Positions 42,004 to 51,954 of a stretch of DNA of 57,704 nucleotides are shown here, one piece after another. The stretch covers positions 1 through 57,704 of the forward strand of contig SCQE01000055.1 in assembly GCA_004321915.1 (NCBI GenBank), written 5' to 3'. The translations under genes were made by a program, and so were the position numbers. Within the stretch, counting starts at the first letter, position 1. Each line of letters starts with the position of its first letter. The notes under the pieces are model-generated. The model did not search any database and was not told where the DNA came from. It saw only the letters and a list, made by a program, of their open reading frames with translations. The DNA is from Nitrospirota bacterium (GTDB taxonomy: Bacteria > Nitrospirota > Thermodesulfovibrionia > Thermodesulfovibrionales > Dissulfurispiraceae).

Positions 42004-43059
42004 ATGAAACGATACGGCAATCTTTTCTCTCAGATAACCTCTTTTGAAAACCTTTATGCCGCAAGCAGAAAGGCGCGCAAAGGCAAAAGGTTCAAAGATA
42101 ATGTTATGGCCTTTGAAAGAAATATCGAGGACGAACTTTTCAGGCTTCAGGATGAACTGCTTTCAAAAACCTATAAGCCCGGAACATACAGGGAATTTAG
42201 CATTTACGAGAGAAAGCCGAGAAAAATAAGCGCCGCGCCTTACAGAGACAGGATTGTTCATCACGCCCTCTGCAATGTTATAGAGCCGGTTTTTGAAAAA
42301 ACTTTTATATTCGATTCTTATGCCTGCCGAAAAGGCAAAGGCACTCATGCCGCGGTTGACCGGTTCACAGAATTTTGCCGTAAGAACAGATATGTGCTTA
42401 AGACGGACATAAAGAAATACTTTCCGAGCATTGACCATGAAATCCTTTTTGCGAAAATTAAAAGAAAGATAAAATGCAGAGACACGCTTTGGCTTATCAA
42501 GGCTATTATTGACGGCAGTAACAGGCAGGAAGCTGTGAATGACTATTTTGATGGAGACGGTTTGTTTGAACCGTATCAGCGCAGGCGCGGAATACCTATC
42601 GGCAATCTGACCAGCCAGTTTTTTGCGAACATCTATCTTGATGAGCTTGACCATTATGCAAAGGAAGTTCTGCGCTGCAAACATTACATCCGCTATGTTG
42701 ACGACATTACGGTTTTAGGCAACGACAAGAAAAGGCTGTGGGAGGTTAGAGACGGCATAGTCGGATTTCTTGAAAAGCACAGACTAAAGCTTCACCCTCG
42801 CAAAACTTTGGTATTGCCGGTTTCAGAGGGTATAGACCATTTAGGGTATAGAATATTTCCAACACACCGCCGGCTTAGAAAAGACAACAGCATGGGATTT
42901 GCGCGCAAACTGAAGATTATGAATCGTCTTTTTTTAGTCGGACAAATAAGCTTTGAAAAAATGAATGCTTCGGTACAAAGCTGGCTCGGGCATGCGAAGC
43001 ATACAGACAGCTGCGGACTGAGGGAAAGGATTTTTGAGAAATATGTATTTTGTTGTTAG
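42004..43059 (+). CDS. DGR reverse transcriptase
   Basis: 351 residues of the group-II-intron-like RT family of DGRs. RT motifs: [32 protein letters not shown], the first catalytic Asp in [14 protein letters not shown], the DGR-typical [19 protein letters not shown] (197-205 core), and the catalytic YVDD at 231-234, then HPRKTLVLP and FLGYRI-like HLGYRIF. It copies TR RNA into adenine-mutated cDNA that replaces VR. There is no maturase or endonuclease domain. The stop is followed by a repeat-type intergenic region. Confidence 0.96.
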   Translation: MKRYGNLFSQITSFENLYAASRKARKGKRFKDNVMAFERNIEDELFRLQDELLSKTYKPGTYREFSIYERKPRKISAAPYRDRIVHHALCNVIEPVFEKTFIFDSYACRKGKGTHAAVDRFTEFCRKNRYVLKTDIKKYFPSIDHEILFAKIKRKIKCRDTLWLIKAIIDGSNRQEAVNDYFDGDGLFEPYQRRRGIPIGNLTSQFFANIYLDELDHYAKEVLRCKHYIRYVDDITVLGNDKKRLWEVRDGIVGFLEKHRLKLHPRKTLVLPVSEGIDHLGYRIFPTHRRLRKDNSMGFARKLKIMNRLFLVGQISFEKMNASVQSWLGHAKHTDSCGLRERIFEKYVFCC

Positions 43060-43060
43060 T

Positions 43061-43208
43061 TTGTCATTCCCGCAGTCTGTAAGCGGGAATCCATGGTTCG
43101 ACAAGCTCACCATGACAAATGTCACCCTGAGCATGTCGAAGGGTGGATGCCCGCAAAAACCTTCGGGCATGACGAGTCTTCGGCTGTCCTTACCCGCCTC
43201 CGCGCGCG
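43061..43208. repeat. Intergenic palindromic repeat region (TTCCCGC...GCGGGAA type)
   Basis: TTGTCATTCCCGC/GCGGGAATCCATGG, then GTTCGACAAGCTCACCATGAC and CATGTCGAAGGG, then GCCCGCAAAAACCTTCGGGC. Short hairpins resemble the core of the 117-bp repeat. It fills most of the 236-nt gap after the reverse transcriptase; I see no gene in it. Confidence 0.65.
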
Positions 43209-43295
43209 TTGACAATTACCTCTCACTCTTTTAGAATGTTAGCATTCACTTACATCTAAACATCCTCTGAAAAAGCGGGAAGGAGAATACATCTC

Positions 43296-44384
43296 ATGAA
43301 GACCCGAGGTTTTACGTTAAAAATTTGCGCTCTGGCATGCGTTTTTATAAGTTTGATTTTTATTGTTTCATGCAATAAGAAAACCGAGAAACAGGCTGCC
43401 GAGAGAAGAATAAATGTAACGGTGCAACCTGCAGGCAGGCAGCAGTTGCGTCCTATGATCGAAGCTGTAGGCACTTTGGCGTCTTTTGAAGAAGTGCTTG
43501 TAAGTTCGGAAATAGAGGGCATAATTAAGGAGTTGAAGGTAAGCGAGGGGTCTCTCGCATCAAAAGGCATGCTGCTTGCAGCGCTTGACGATACGGACTA
43601 TGCGCTCGACGCAGTCAGGGCCGAAGCTGCATTGAAGCAGGCCAAGGCGGCATTGGAAAATACCAAGGTCGAGTTTGGCAGAAAAAGGGCCCTGTTTGAA
43701 GAACAACTCGTTCCCCGGCAGCAGATGGACGATGTTGCAACAAGACTGAACATTGCCGAAGCCGAGGCGGACAGGGCAAAGGCGTCTCTGGATATGGCAA
43801 GGCATAAACTGTCCAAGACGAAAATTCTGTCGCCTATTGCAGGAGCAGTGAAAGAGAAGAGGTCATCGAGAGGAGATTTTGTAAGGAACGGCTCTCCTAT
43901 GCTTGTTCTGATACAGGCAAATCCTCTTAAGCTCTACTTTTCGGTCTCTGAAAAAGATGTTTCGAAGATAAAGGCCGGACAGGACATTTCCCTGAAGGTG
44001 GATGCGCTGCCTGATAAGGAATTTGCAGGTAAAGTGGCATCTGTATTTCCCAGCCTCGACGACAGGACCAGAACGCTTCAGATAGAGGCGCACATACCGA
44101 ACCCTTCCGGGATGCTCAAGCCCGGCTTGTTTGCTAAAGTTACGGCGTTTACCGGGGCCCCTAAGGAAACGGTTGTTGTGCCTGCAACCGCGCTGCTTTA
44201 CGAAGGAGATTCAGTAACGGTTTATGTTGTTGAAGGTGAGCAGGCAAGGGCGCGCAAGGTCAAGACCGGCGCGAAACACGGTGATTTTGTAGAAATAGTT
44301 GAAGGGGTGAAAGAGGCCGAGCAGGTCGTAGTTGTCGGACAGCAAAATCTAGCTGAAGGAATAAAGGTTAATGTTTCTCGCTGA
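43296..44384 (+). CDS. RND efflux periplasmic adaptor (MFP), lipoprotein
   Basis: 362 residues. Lipobox IVSC (Cys26) makes it an inner-membrane-anchored lipoprotein. The barrel-sandwich and hairpin domains (SSEIEGIIKELKVSEGSLASKGMLLAAL and the coiled coil of about 100-165) and the late LKPGLFAKVTAF are typical of HlyD/AcrA-type adaptors. It pairs with the transporter encoded next (14-nt overlap). No outer-membrane TolC gene is adjacent, so it probably uses one elsewhere. Confidence 0.93.
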   Translation: MKTRGFTLKICALACVFISLIFIVSCNKKTEKQAAERRINVTVQPAGRQQLRPMIEAVGTLASFEEVLVSSEIEGIIKELKVSEGSLASKGMLLAALDDTDYALDAVRAEAALKQAKAALENTKVEFGRKRALFEEQLVPRQQMDDVATRLNIAEAEADRAKASLDMARHKLSKTKILSPIAGAVKEKRSSRGDFVRNGSPMLVLIQANPLKLYFSVSEKDVSKIKAGQDISLKVDALPDKEFAGKVASVFPSLDDRTRTLQIEAHIPNPSGMLKPGLFAKVTAFTGAPKETVVVPATALLYEGDSVTVYVVEGEQARARKVKTGAKHGDFVEIVEGVKEAEQVVVVGQQNLAEGIKVNVSR

Positions 44385-47300
44385 TATTTCCATAAAACGC
44401 CCTGTCTTTGCAACGATGGTGATACTTGCCATCGTGCTTTTAGGCGTGGTCAGTTACCCTAATATCGGGGTCGATCTCTTCCCGAAAGTGGATTTCCCTA
44501 TCGTCAACATAATCACAAAGCTCAAAGGCGCAAGCCCGGAGATAATGGACATCGACGTCACCGACAAGATCGAGGAGGCTGTCAATACCATCAACGGGGT
44601 CAAGACCATAACGTCATCGAGCATAGAGGGCGTATCTACGGTAACAGTAGAATTTGTTCTGGAAAGGGATATAGAGCTTGCAGCTCAGGATGTCAGGGAA
44701 AAAATATCTCTCGTGCGAGGCAAACTGCCGCGCGATATCGACGAACCGATAATAGAAAAAGTCGATCCGGATGCCACTCCTGTTTTGTGGATGGCGCTGT
44801 CAGGCGAGAGGTCTGTCAGAGAAATATCAACTTATGCCGACGAGGTGTTGAAGGAACAGATACAGAAGGTCAACGGCGTAGGTTCTATAAGAACGGGCGG
44901 TCTGCGGCTGAGACAGGTCAGGATATGGCTGGATTCGGCCAGAATGAATGCCTACAAGATTACGGCCCACGATATAATCAGGGCGCTCCAGAGGGAGAAT
45001 GTCGAGCTCCCCGGCGGAAGGATCGAAACCAACACAAAAGAGTATTCGGTAAAGATAAAAGGCGAGTTTGCAGACCCGCAGGAATTTAATAATTTAATCG
45101 TGGCCTACGCAAAAGGGGCGCCGGTCAGGCTCCGCGACATAGGAAGGGTTGAAGACGGGATGGAAGAGAAGCGCTCCATTATCCGATTCAACGGTAAAAA
45201 CGCCGTGGGTATGGGGGTCCAAAAACAATCCGGCACTAATACCGTAGAGGTCATAGACAGGGTCAAGGCAGAGCTCGAAAAAATAAGGAAAACCCTGCCT
45301 CCGGGCATGAATCTGGATATAAGTTTCGACCAGTCGGTATTCATAAAACGCTCGATAAACGAAGTCCAGCACCATCTTGTGTACGGCGGGGTCTTTGCAA
45401 CGCTCGCGGTACTGCTCTTTCTTAAAAGCCTGAGAATAACGCTTATCAGCGCTTTGGCCATCCCTACATCCATAATCTCGACCTTCGCCATAATGAACGC
45501 CTTCGGTTTTACCTTCAACAATATGACGATGCTTGCGCTTTCCCTTTCGATAGGCATACTGATTGACGACGCCATAATCGTAATCGAGAACATCCACAGG
45601 CATATAGAGGCGGGTAAAGGGCCGATGGAAGCTGCGTCCACCGCAACAAAAGAGATCGGGCTCGCAGTAATGGCCACAACCCTTGCGATAGTAGCGATAT
45701 TCCTGCCGGTGGCTTTCATGAAAGGGCTTGTCGGAAGGTTTTTCGTACAGTTCGCTTTTACAGTGGTCTTTGCGGTCCTTGTATCGATGTTCATCTCTTT
45801 TACGCTGACGCCTATGATGGCTTCGAGGTACTTAAGGATAGAAAAAATAAGGCATTGCCATGAACTGACCGGCGGCACAAGCCTTTGCAGCAGGCTTTCG
45901 GACATGCTCGAACGAAGATACATGCAGATAGAGGAACTGTACAAAAAACTACTCGGTTATTCGATCGAGCATAGGGTCAAAGTGCTCACAATTTCACTAC
46001 TCGTGTTTTTGTTCAGTCTTTTCATAACAAAATTTATAGGTAAAGAGTTTGCTCCGTCCGAAGACCAGAGCAGGGTGGCTGTAAGGCTTCAGGCGCCGAT
46101 AGATTATTCCGTGGACCAAGTGGATAAAATGTTCATGCAGGCGGAACAGGCCATAGGCAAGATGCCTGAAGTGGTGTCGGTATTTTACGCTCAGGGCTTT
46201 TTCGGGCCGACCAATAAGGCCTCTATGTTCGTGGGGCTGAAACCCAAGTCGGACAGAAAAAAGAGTCAGGAGCAGGTGAAGGCAGAGATGCGAAAGCTCC
46301 TCAAAAACATCGTCGGGTTGAAGGCGAGCGCGGAAGATATTTCTCTCATCGGCGGCGGCATAAGAAATGTGCCGATACAGTATGTGATAAGGGGCAGAGA
46401 CCTCTCAATGCTCGAAAAATATATGGACAAAATATCGTCTGAATTTTCGAGACTGCCGGGTATAGTCGATATTGACTCGTCTTTAGAGGCAGGCAAGCCG
46501 GAAGTAAAGGTCTTTATAGACAGGGACAAGGCCGCAGACTTGGGCGTCGAGACCGCAACGGTTGCAGAGGCCATAAATTTTCTTATCGGCGGCGAGGTTG
46601 ACGTGACTAAATACAAAGACACAGCCAAGGGACGGCGTTATGATGTAAGGGCCCGTCTCAATCCTATCGACAGGGCCGATCCTGACGCTATAGGCAAGTT
46701 GTATGTGAGGGCAAAAGACGGAAAGCTTGTGGAAGTCTCGAATATCGTGAACATCAAGGAAGGCGGCGGCCCCAGCGTTATAAACAGGGTCGACAGGCAG
46801 CGGGCTGTGATGATGTTCGCCAATTTAGAGAAGAAACCGCTAGGTCAGGCCAAGGGAGAGCTTGACGCAATTGCGGCCAAAACGCTTTCGCCCGACTACA
46901 CAACCGCCTACAAAGGCGCGGCTGATATGATGGGTGAATCTTTTTATTATCTGATATTCGCTTTAGTGCTGGGAGTTGTAATGGCGTACATGATATTGGC
47001 GGCGCAGTTCGAAAGTTTTGTGCATCCTGTGACCGTGCTGCTCGCAATGCCGTTTTCGTTCATAGGCGCGTTCGGGGCCTTGCTTCTGACCAACAATACC
47101 TTGAATATTTTCAGTCTTATCGGACTTATACTTTTGATGGGACTTGTCAAGAAAAACGCGATCCTGCTTGTGGACTACACAAACACGCTGAGAAGTCGGG
47201 GTTTGAGCAGAAAGGATGCAATACTTCAGGCAGGCCCTGTAAGGCTCAGGCCTATACTTATGACCACTGTTGCGATGATATTAGGCATGATGCCGATAGC

Positions 47301-47451
47301 GCTCGGCCTCGGCGAAGGCGCTGAAACACGTGCCCCGATGGCCATAGCCGCAATCGGAGGCCTTTTGAGTTCGCTTTTTCTGACTCTGATAGTCGTGCCT
47401 GCGGCTTACGATATATTCGATGATTTACAGGGCAGGTTTTTTAAAAAATAA
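44371..47451 (+). CDS. RND-type efflux transporter (AcrB/HAE1 family)
   Basis: 1026 residues. N-terminal FLADISIKRPVFATMVILAI, porter-domain motifs, the twelve-helix pattern with LSIGILIDDAIIVIENIHRH (the proton-relay acidic pair in helix 4), and C-terminal GLVKKNAILLVDY and LRPILMTT are all usual. It exports drugs or other toxic compounds by proton motive force. It ends at a strong bidirectional terminator. Substrate specificity cannot be told from sequence. Confidence 0.95.
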   Translation: MFLADISIKRPVFATMVILAIVLLGVVSYPNIGVDLFPKVDFPIVNIITKLKGASPEIMDIDVTDKIEEAVNTINGVKTITSSSIEGVSTVTVEFVLERDIELAAQDVREKISLVRGKLPRDIDEPIIEKVDPDATPVLWMALSGERSVREISTYADEVLKEQIQKVNGVGSIRTGGLRLRQVRIWLDSARMNAYKITAHDIIRALQRENVELPGGRIETNTKEYSVKIKGEFADPQEFNNLIVAYAKGAPVRLRDIGRVEDGMEEKRSIIRFNGKNAVGMGVQKQSGTNTVEVIDRVKAELEKIRKTLPPGMNLDISFDQSVFIKRSINEVQHHLVYGGVFATLAVLLFLKSLRITLISALAIPTSIISTFAIMNAFGFTFNNMTMLALSLSIGILIDDAIIVIENIHRHIEAGKGPMEAASTATKEIGLAVMATTLAIVAIFLPVAFMKGLVGRFFVQFAFTVVFAVLVSMFISFTLTPMMASRYLRIEKIRHCHELTGGTSLCSRLSDMLERRYMQIEELYKKLLGYSIEHRVKVLTISLLVFLFSLFITKFIGKEFAPSEDQSRVAVRLQAPIDYSVDQVDKMFMQAEQAIGKMPEVVSVFYAQGFFGPTNKASMFVGLKPKSDRKKSQEQVKAEMRKLLKNIVGLKASAEDISLIGGGIRNVPIQYVIRGRDLSMLEKYMDKISSEFSRLPGIVDIDSSLEAGKPEVKVFIDRDKAADLGVETATVAEAINFLIGGEVDVTKYKDTAKGRRYDVRARLNPIDRADPDAIGKLYVRAKDGKLVEVSNIVNIKEGGGPSVINRVDRQRAVMMFANLEKKPLGQAKGELDAIAAKTLSPDYTTAYKGAADMMGESFYYLIFALVLGVVMAYMILAAQFESFVHPVTVLLAMPFSFIGAFGALLLTNNTLNIFSLIGLILLMGLVKKNAILLVDYTNTLRSRGLSRKDAILQAGPVRLRPILMTTVAMILGMMPIALGLGEGAETRAPMAIAAIGGLLSSLFLTLIVVPAAYDIFDDLQGRFFKK

Positions 47452-47482
47452 GGACAGCGCCGTTCGGCGCTGTCCTTATTTT
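47445..47482. terminator. Bidirectional Rho-independent terminator
   Basis: A perfect 17-bp stem (AAAATAAGGACAGCGCC / GGCGCTGTCCTTATTTT) with a GTTC loop. A/T-rich ends on both sides serve the convergent RND and aldolase genes. Confidence 0.92.
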
Positions 47483-48836
47483 AATTCAATAGATCTTTGC
47501 TTATCCGTTTTTTTACAACAACCGGTTTTACGGTCTTGCCGACTATATCGACAGTGCCTCCGACCTTCAGCTTCGTAAACAAAAGAGCGAACTTCTCTTC
47601 CAACTCTTGCATTATCGGCTGTCTTACGTTTTCGGGCAGGTCCCACCATTTTTTCTTGTTCGGGCCGAACGCTTTCTTCCTGCAGCCATAGATAAACTGC
47701 TCGTCCGTCTGGCTTTCTTTTTTCTCTTTAGCGCATTCTGTCCTGATGAAATCATACATTTCGTTTCTGAATCCGGACGGCAGATGTTTGCTGTCATAGA
47801 TTATATTCTGGAACCCTGTCGCTAAATGCACCTCGGCAGTGCCGGTCTCGGGGAACATATTAAAGGCGTCTTCCGGCAGGGTAGAGGCCCCGTGCTGCAC
47901 ACAGCCCGCAAGGCCGTACTCGTTTCTCGCGGTCTCGGACAGCGTTTTCAACGTGTCGAAGTCTATCTTGACTTTGGCAAGGCTGCCGTCAGACAGGACC
48001 ACTCCGCCGTGGCTCGTGCCGGTCTGCACGCTTATTTTGCTCAACCCTTTCGGGCTGATGAACGTATCCTTGAGACCTTGGAGAAAGGCCCTGAGTTCGT
48101 CAGGCGTGCTGTTTTTTGCGCCTATCTCGCCTATCTCTCCTCCTATCGAAATATCTATGCCGTCCGGCTGGTTTTGTCTCACATGTTCAGCAAGCGCGGA
48201 GGTCATCTCAAAATTGGGCCTCTGCTGCGCTTTCATCGATGGGACGGAAAGATCGACGAGCGTTGAGGCGTCGATATCTATATTGTAAAATTCGGCCTCT
48301 ATGGCCTCTGAAATAAGGCCTTTCACATATGCTGTTTCGGCCTGCGGGTCGCTTATGTAATTCTTTTTCACTAGCTGAAAGTGGTCGCCCTGAATAAATA
48401 CCGGCCCCTGATACCCCTCTTTTACGGCAGCTGCAAGTATGACGGCAGAGAATTCCAAAGGCCGCTGCTTTGTGTAGCCTATTTCGGACCTCGCTATCTC
48501 GAATATGACCGCCCCTGCTTTAGATTCGAGCATCTTTCTGAAAACGGCTTTTGCGGTGTCGTAAGCAAGGCCGCGAATATTGACGGCCGGGACCGTAAAA
48601 CCCGTATAGTTTCTGCCCATCTCGTCATACAGTCCCTGAATGGATGCGGGCACCGCCCCGCAAGCCTTTGCTATCTCTTTGATCAAAAGCAGTTTTGCTT
48701 TTTTATTTTCCTCGTCCTGTTCGAACACCGCGTCATATACGAGGTCGTCCATAGCTGCCCGGATGCCCTGAACGTCTTTTACCTCAACTCCGTCTTCTCT
48801 CGTTTCTATCGCTTTTTTGAGAACTGACATATTCAT
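47481..48836 (-). CDS. fba: Class II fructose-bisphosphate aldolase family protein (long form)
   Basis: 451 residues. Zinc-enzyme motifs: VFIQGDHFQLVK (Asp-His), EAEFYNIDIDAS, SIGGEIGEIG (Glu/His region), KISVQTGTSHGGVVL (His ligand) and QHGAST. It is longer than the usual ~330-residue class II enzyme, with extra N-terminal and C-terminal segments, and belongs to the tagatose/fructose-bisphosphate aldolase superfamily. The phosphofructokinase gene upstream in the same direction supports a role in glycolysis or gluconeogenesis. GGAGG is 6 nt before its start. Confidence 0.88.
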   Translation of the reverse strand: MNMSVLKKAIETREDGVEVKDVQGIRAAMDDLVYDAVFEQDEENKKAKLLLIKEIAKACGAVPASIQGLYDEMGRNYTGFTVPAVNIRGLAYDTAKAVFRKMLESKAGAVIFEIARSEIGYTKQRPLEFSAVILAAAVKEGYQGPVFIQGDHFQLVKKNYISDPQAETAYVKGLISEAIEAEFYNIDIDASTLVDLSVPSMKAQQRPNFEMTSALAEHVRQNQPDGIDISIGGEIGEIGAKNSTPDELRAFLQGLKDTFISPKGLSKISVQTGTSHGGVVLSDGSLAKVKIDFDTLKTLSETARNEYGLAGCVQHGASTLPEDAFNMFPETGTAEVHLATGFQNIIYDSKHLPSGFRNEMYDFIRTECAKEKKESQTDEQFIYGCRKKAFGPNKKKWWDLPENVRQPIMQELEEKFALLFTKLKVGGTVDIVGKTVKPVVVKKRISKDLLN

Positions 48837-48864
48837 CTAAACCTCCTCGGTCCGATGCTGAAGA

Positions 48865-50076
48865 CTATAGATGCCTCTCTACGGTATTGTTGATTTCTTT
48901 AAACGATGCTTTGTACTTTTCGGGTTTTCTGCCGAAGCATGTGCCTAAGCTTTCGAAGAGGGCTATTTCTTTGGTGTCGACCTCTCTGCGTTTGATGGCT
49001 TCCGTGGTGGGCATGAAATAAACCTTGTCGCCGTCGACATTCACAACCGTGGTGCCTGATTTGCCCTCGAGCAGAAGGAGTACTGCGGCAGAACCGGCTT
49101 TATGTCCGAAATTAACGTCGAATGCGGATGATGAGCCGCAGCGCACAAGGTGTCCCGGTGTGACTTCCCTGACTTCAGGCACCTCATAAATACCCGGAGC
49201 GTACATGCCTGTTTTTTTCATGAACTCTTTTATTTCAGGGTCTGCCTTCAGTCTTTTTTCGAGCTGCTGTCTTACGAATTTTCCTGAGCCGGCAAGTTTT
49301 TTGTGGCCGAAAGCGTCAACGCCGGCCGACTCGTCATACAGCATCTCTCCGTTTGCCATCTTGAGCCCTTCGGCCACGACGATAATATAAGTGCCGGCCT
49401 TCACATCGCTGCGCAGCACGCGTCCTGAGTAGGTGGTTTTCATATGTTCATAGACCACATCAAAATCAACAGGAATTTCCGGAATAAGTATGCAGTCCGC
49501 CTCGGCCCCGACCCCGCCCCTGAATGCCGTATGTCCGACATACCTGCCGAACACCTCTACGACAATCACACGGTTATGACTCAAGCCGGTTGTCTTCAGG
49601 TCTCTCGTGAATACCGATATCCTGTTTACTGCGGAATCCCCGCCTACGCTGTACGGCTGGAGGTCGAGGTCCATTGTCTTCGGAACGTGTATGCAGGGGA
49701 TGCCCTGCTCAGAGAGGTCTACTACAACGCTGCCGGTATCGTCCCCGCCGCTGATGATAAGCGCGTCGATGCCGAATTTTTTGAGGCCGTCTTTGATCCT
49801 CTGATACTTGTTTTCGTCCTTTATCTTGCTTATTTTAACGCGGGAGTGCCCTGCTTCTGAGCCTGCAAGCGACGCTTCTATCCTGCTGACCCTTTCTGCG
49901 TTCAGGGTGACCACTGAATCGAGTTCCATAAGGTTATAAAGGCCTGCGTAACCGTTAGGAATAACTACAGATTCAATTCCCAGCGAATACGCAAAGCGCG
50001 CAACGCCTTTGATTACGGCGTTAAGGCCTCCGCAATCGCCTCCGCTCGTGATGATGCCTACTTTTTTGATGGACAT
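48865..50076 (-). CDS. pfp: 6-phosphofructokinase, probably pyrophosphate-dependent
   Basis: 403 residues. GIITSGGDCGGLNAVIKG at the N-terminus is standard for the family. ATP enzymes have GGDG and PGTIDND, whereas here the motifs are ISGGDDTGS and VPKTMDLDL; the second Asp and the Lys are marks of PPi-dependent enzymes. The reaction is then reversible, useful in both glycolysis and gluconeogenesis in anaerobes. It starts after AGGAGGGG and is transcribed with the aldolase gene, 28 nt downstream. Confidence 0.9.
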   Translation of the reverse strand: MSIKKVGIITSGGDCGGLNAVIKGVARFAYSLGIESVVIPNGYAGLYNLMELDSVVTLNAERVSRIEASLAGSEAGHSRVKISKIKDENKYQRIKDGLKKFGIDALIISGGDDTGSVVVDLSEQGIPCIHVPKTMDLDLQPYSVGGDSAVNRISVFTRDLKTTGLSHNRVIVVEVFGRYVGHTAFRGGVGAEADCILIPEIPVDFDVVYEHMKTTYSGRVLRSDVKAGTYIIVVAEGLKMANGEMLYDESAGVDAFGHKKLAGSGKFVRQQLEKRLKADPEIKEFMKKTGMYAPGIYEVPEVREVTPGHLVRCGSSSAFDVNFGHKAGSAAVLLLLEGKSGTTVVNVDGDKVYFMPTTEAIKRREVDTKEIALFESLGTCFGRKPEKYKASFKEINNTVERHL

Positions 50077-50140
50077 AGACCCCTCCTGAATTTATTGTGT
50101 GTGTATTATTAAGAAAGATTTTTTAATGTTTGATGCTTAA

Positions 50141-50169
50141 AAAATACCACACTATAATGACATTTGCAA
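50141..50169 (-). promoter_or_regulatory. Candidate promoter of the phosphofructokinase-aldolase operon
   Basis: On the reverse strand TTGCAA (50164-50169), 17-nt spacer, TATTTT (50141-50146): 4 of 6 matches in each box. The sequence between here and the start is A/T-rich. Confidence 0.45.
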
Positions 50170-50176
50170 GTCGAAA

Positions 50177-51529
50177 CTACCGCTTCAAGTGCAAGGTCCT
50201 TTCGGCGGTGAACAGGCTGTACTGTGAAGCGCTTTTGAGACCGAGTCTCGACGAAAAAGCGGTCGGATACGGCAGATATTTCAGGTCGACGATCAGTGTC
50301 AATTTGTTTTTTGCGTGCTTAGGCAGTTTGAAGTTATAAGTTTCTTTTCTGACTTCGAGTGGATTCAGCCTGTTGTCGTAAAGGACCTTTGCCGCTTTAT
50401 AAGAAGAAAAAGTCTGTTTGTTTTGAGTGTCGGCAAAAACAGTCCTGTATATTCTCGCCCCTCGCGGGATGTCGTCCCCTATTGTTTCGGCATCCGACGC
50501 GGAAATTCCGGCGATATCGAGCTTTTCGCCTGACGCTATGTTTGAAGACGCAGGGACCCATATAAGCGAATTATTGTCCAGTTTTACCTGAAGTTCAAGC
50601 CATAAAAGCCTTAATTCAGCGCTGCCTGTCGGCATCATATGGCCTACGTTGGTGTTGTCGACTAGGACCGTGACCGTCATATCTTCTCCTTCGACATTGA
50701 CTTCGCTGATCGAGACGGAAATGGCGGCTTCCACCTGTTTTTTATTGTGGGCGCCCGGGAACTTGTGCGTGTAAAGTCTTTCGTAGTCTTTGAACTGTAT
50801 CCAGTTGGTCTCGCCTACCTTGCCTGACTCGAATAAGGCCTGCCCGCCTGTCAGGTATCCTTTTATGTTCATGTGGCAGTCCTGACACTGAATGTTCTTT
50901 TTTGCGTAATCGCTCTGTTTCCATTCCGTGAAGGTCGATTTGATCTCGATACCGTTGTGATTGGTGGCGTTGTGGCATACGGCGCAAAACTCGCTTTTAT
51001 TAAAAAAATCGGAGTAGGCCTTATGATGGTCGGTGAGGGTAGGGATCGGCCCGTATTTTACATCTCCCGGCGAGGAGATGTAATTTCCGTTGCCCGGCTC
51101 TTTTCCTGTGAAGCCCGTCATGGTATGACAGAAATCGCAGGTAACACCGGCCATTGCGTTATTCACCTGGTCCTTTGAAACTATGTATCCGTTGTTTTTT
51201 ATATAAGACACCGGTGTATGACAGGCGATGCATTTTTTCGCCTCCTCGGCCATGGAAGCATTGTCCTTTATAGAGGGCACGACCTCGTTGAAATACTGGG
51301 CCTGAAATACGGGGTTTTCGAACGACTTATCATGCATGGATTCTGCGTACTGGGAATATACCTTGCTGTGGCACCCCCGGCAGGATGAGGAGCGCCAGAA
51401 CTCTCCCGAACCCGAAATCGACATTACCGTTTTTTCGTCGCTTTCCTCTGAAAGGATTATATCGACTGCAGCGCAGCCCGCAAGGGAAAGTATAGATAAT
51501 AAGATGCATAGAGCATAACGAGCAGTCAT
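50177..51529 (-). CDS. Pentaheme c-type cytochrome lipoprotein
   Basis: 450 residues. Lipobox LSLAGC (Cys19). Five CxxCH heme sites: CRGCH (from residue 50), CIACH, CDFCH, CAVCH and CQDCH, all in the first ~230 residues; the C-terminal half is a heme-free beta-rich domain of unknown function. The first part resembles the cytochrome c-554/NrfB-like multiheme class. It is probably anchored at the outer or inner membrane as an electron carrier. AGGGGAG precedes its ATG; it is monocistronic as seen here. Confidence 0.9.
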   Translation of the reverse strand: MTARYALCILLSILSLAGCAAVDIILSEESDEKTVMSISGSGEFWRSSSCRGCHSKVYSQYAESMHDKSFENPVFQAQYFNEVVPSIKDNASMAEEAKKCIACHTPVSYIKNNGYIVSKDQVNNAMAGVTCDFCHTMTGFTGKEPGNGNYISSPGDVKYGPIPTLTDHHKAYSDFFNKSEFCAVCHNATNHNGIEIKSTFTEWKQSDYAKKNIQCQDCHMNIKGYLTGGQALFESGKVGETNWIQFKDYERLYTHKFPGAHNKKQVEAAISVSISEVNVEGEDMTVTVLVDNTNVGHMMPTGSAELRLLWLELQVKLDNNSLIWVPASSNIASGEKLDIAGISASDAETIGDDIPRGARIYRTVFADTQNKQTFSSYKAAKVLYDNRLNPLEVRKETYNFKLPKHAKNKLTLIVDLKYLPYPTAFSSRLGLKSASQYSLFTAERTLHLKR

Positions 51530-51648
51530 GATGTTCTCCCCTAGATAAACAAATTGACGATACGTGAAATATTGAAATATGAGAATAAAACTTTTTAACC
51601 GCAGATTGCAAGATTTAGCGCCGCAGATTTTCGAATAGGGGATAGTGT

Positions 51649-51783
51649 ATGAAGATTATCCGTCAGCCCCGGCCCTTAAATCCCGGACATCCTTCGAAGC
51701 CTTTGCAGCCCTGTTTTCTCAGTTTGCATTCCGAGTTTGAACATATTACGGCCGGAGATTTCGGCTTTGGCGCTCGCTTATGA
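51649..51783 (+). CDS. Possible small protein (44 residues), uncertain
   Basis: Within a 425-nt gap (51530-51954) an ATG at 51649 follows AGGGG at proper distance and opens 44 codons (MKIIRQPRPLNPGHPSKPLQ at the N-terminus). I recognise no family, and its composition is not distinctive. Otherwise the gap shows no gene, tRNA or clear terminator; it must hold the divergent promoters of the cytochrome and fabG. Confidence 0.15.
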   Translation: MKIIRQPRPLNPGHPSKPLQPCFLSLHSEFEHITAGDFGFGARL

Positions 51784-51954
51784 GTTGTTCCGGGCGATTT
51801 TTTTATCTGTTTTGTCCGGGGCATATTCCGGGTTTCAGTATAGCATAGAGGAACGGTCGCAAATCTTTTTCGGGAATAAACTTTATATTGACTGGAAAAT
51901 CAAATCTACTCTCTGTTAAAATGATTCCTGCTTTTTTGAGGGCATTTCAAAACC

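Noticed and set aside
51888-51922. Promoter for fabG (TTGACT ... TAAAAT)
   Set aside because: The spacer is 23 nt, too long for a sigma70-type promoter.
51530-51954. tRNA or small RNA gene in the fabG upstream gap
   Set aside because: I found no cloverleaf or T-loop motif and no strong terminator; only a doubtful 44-codon frame.
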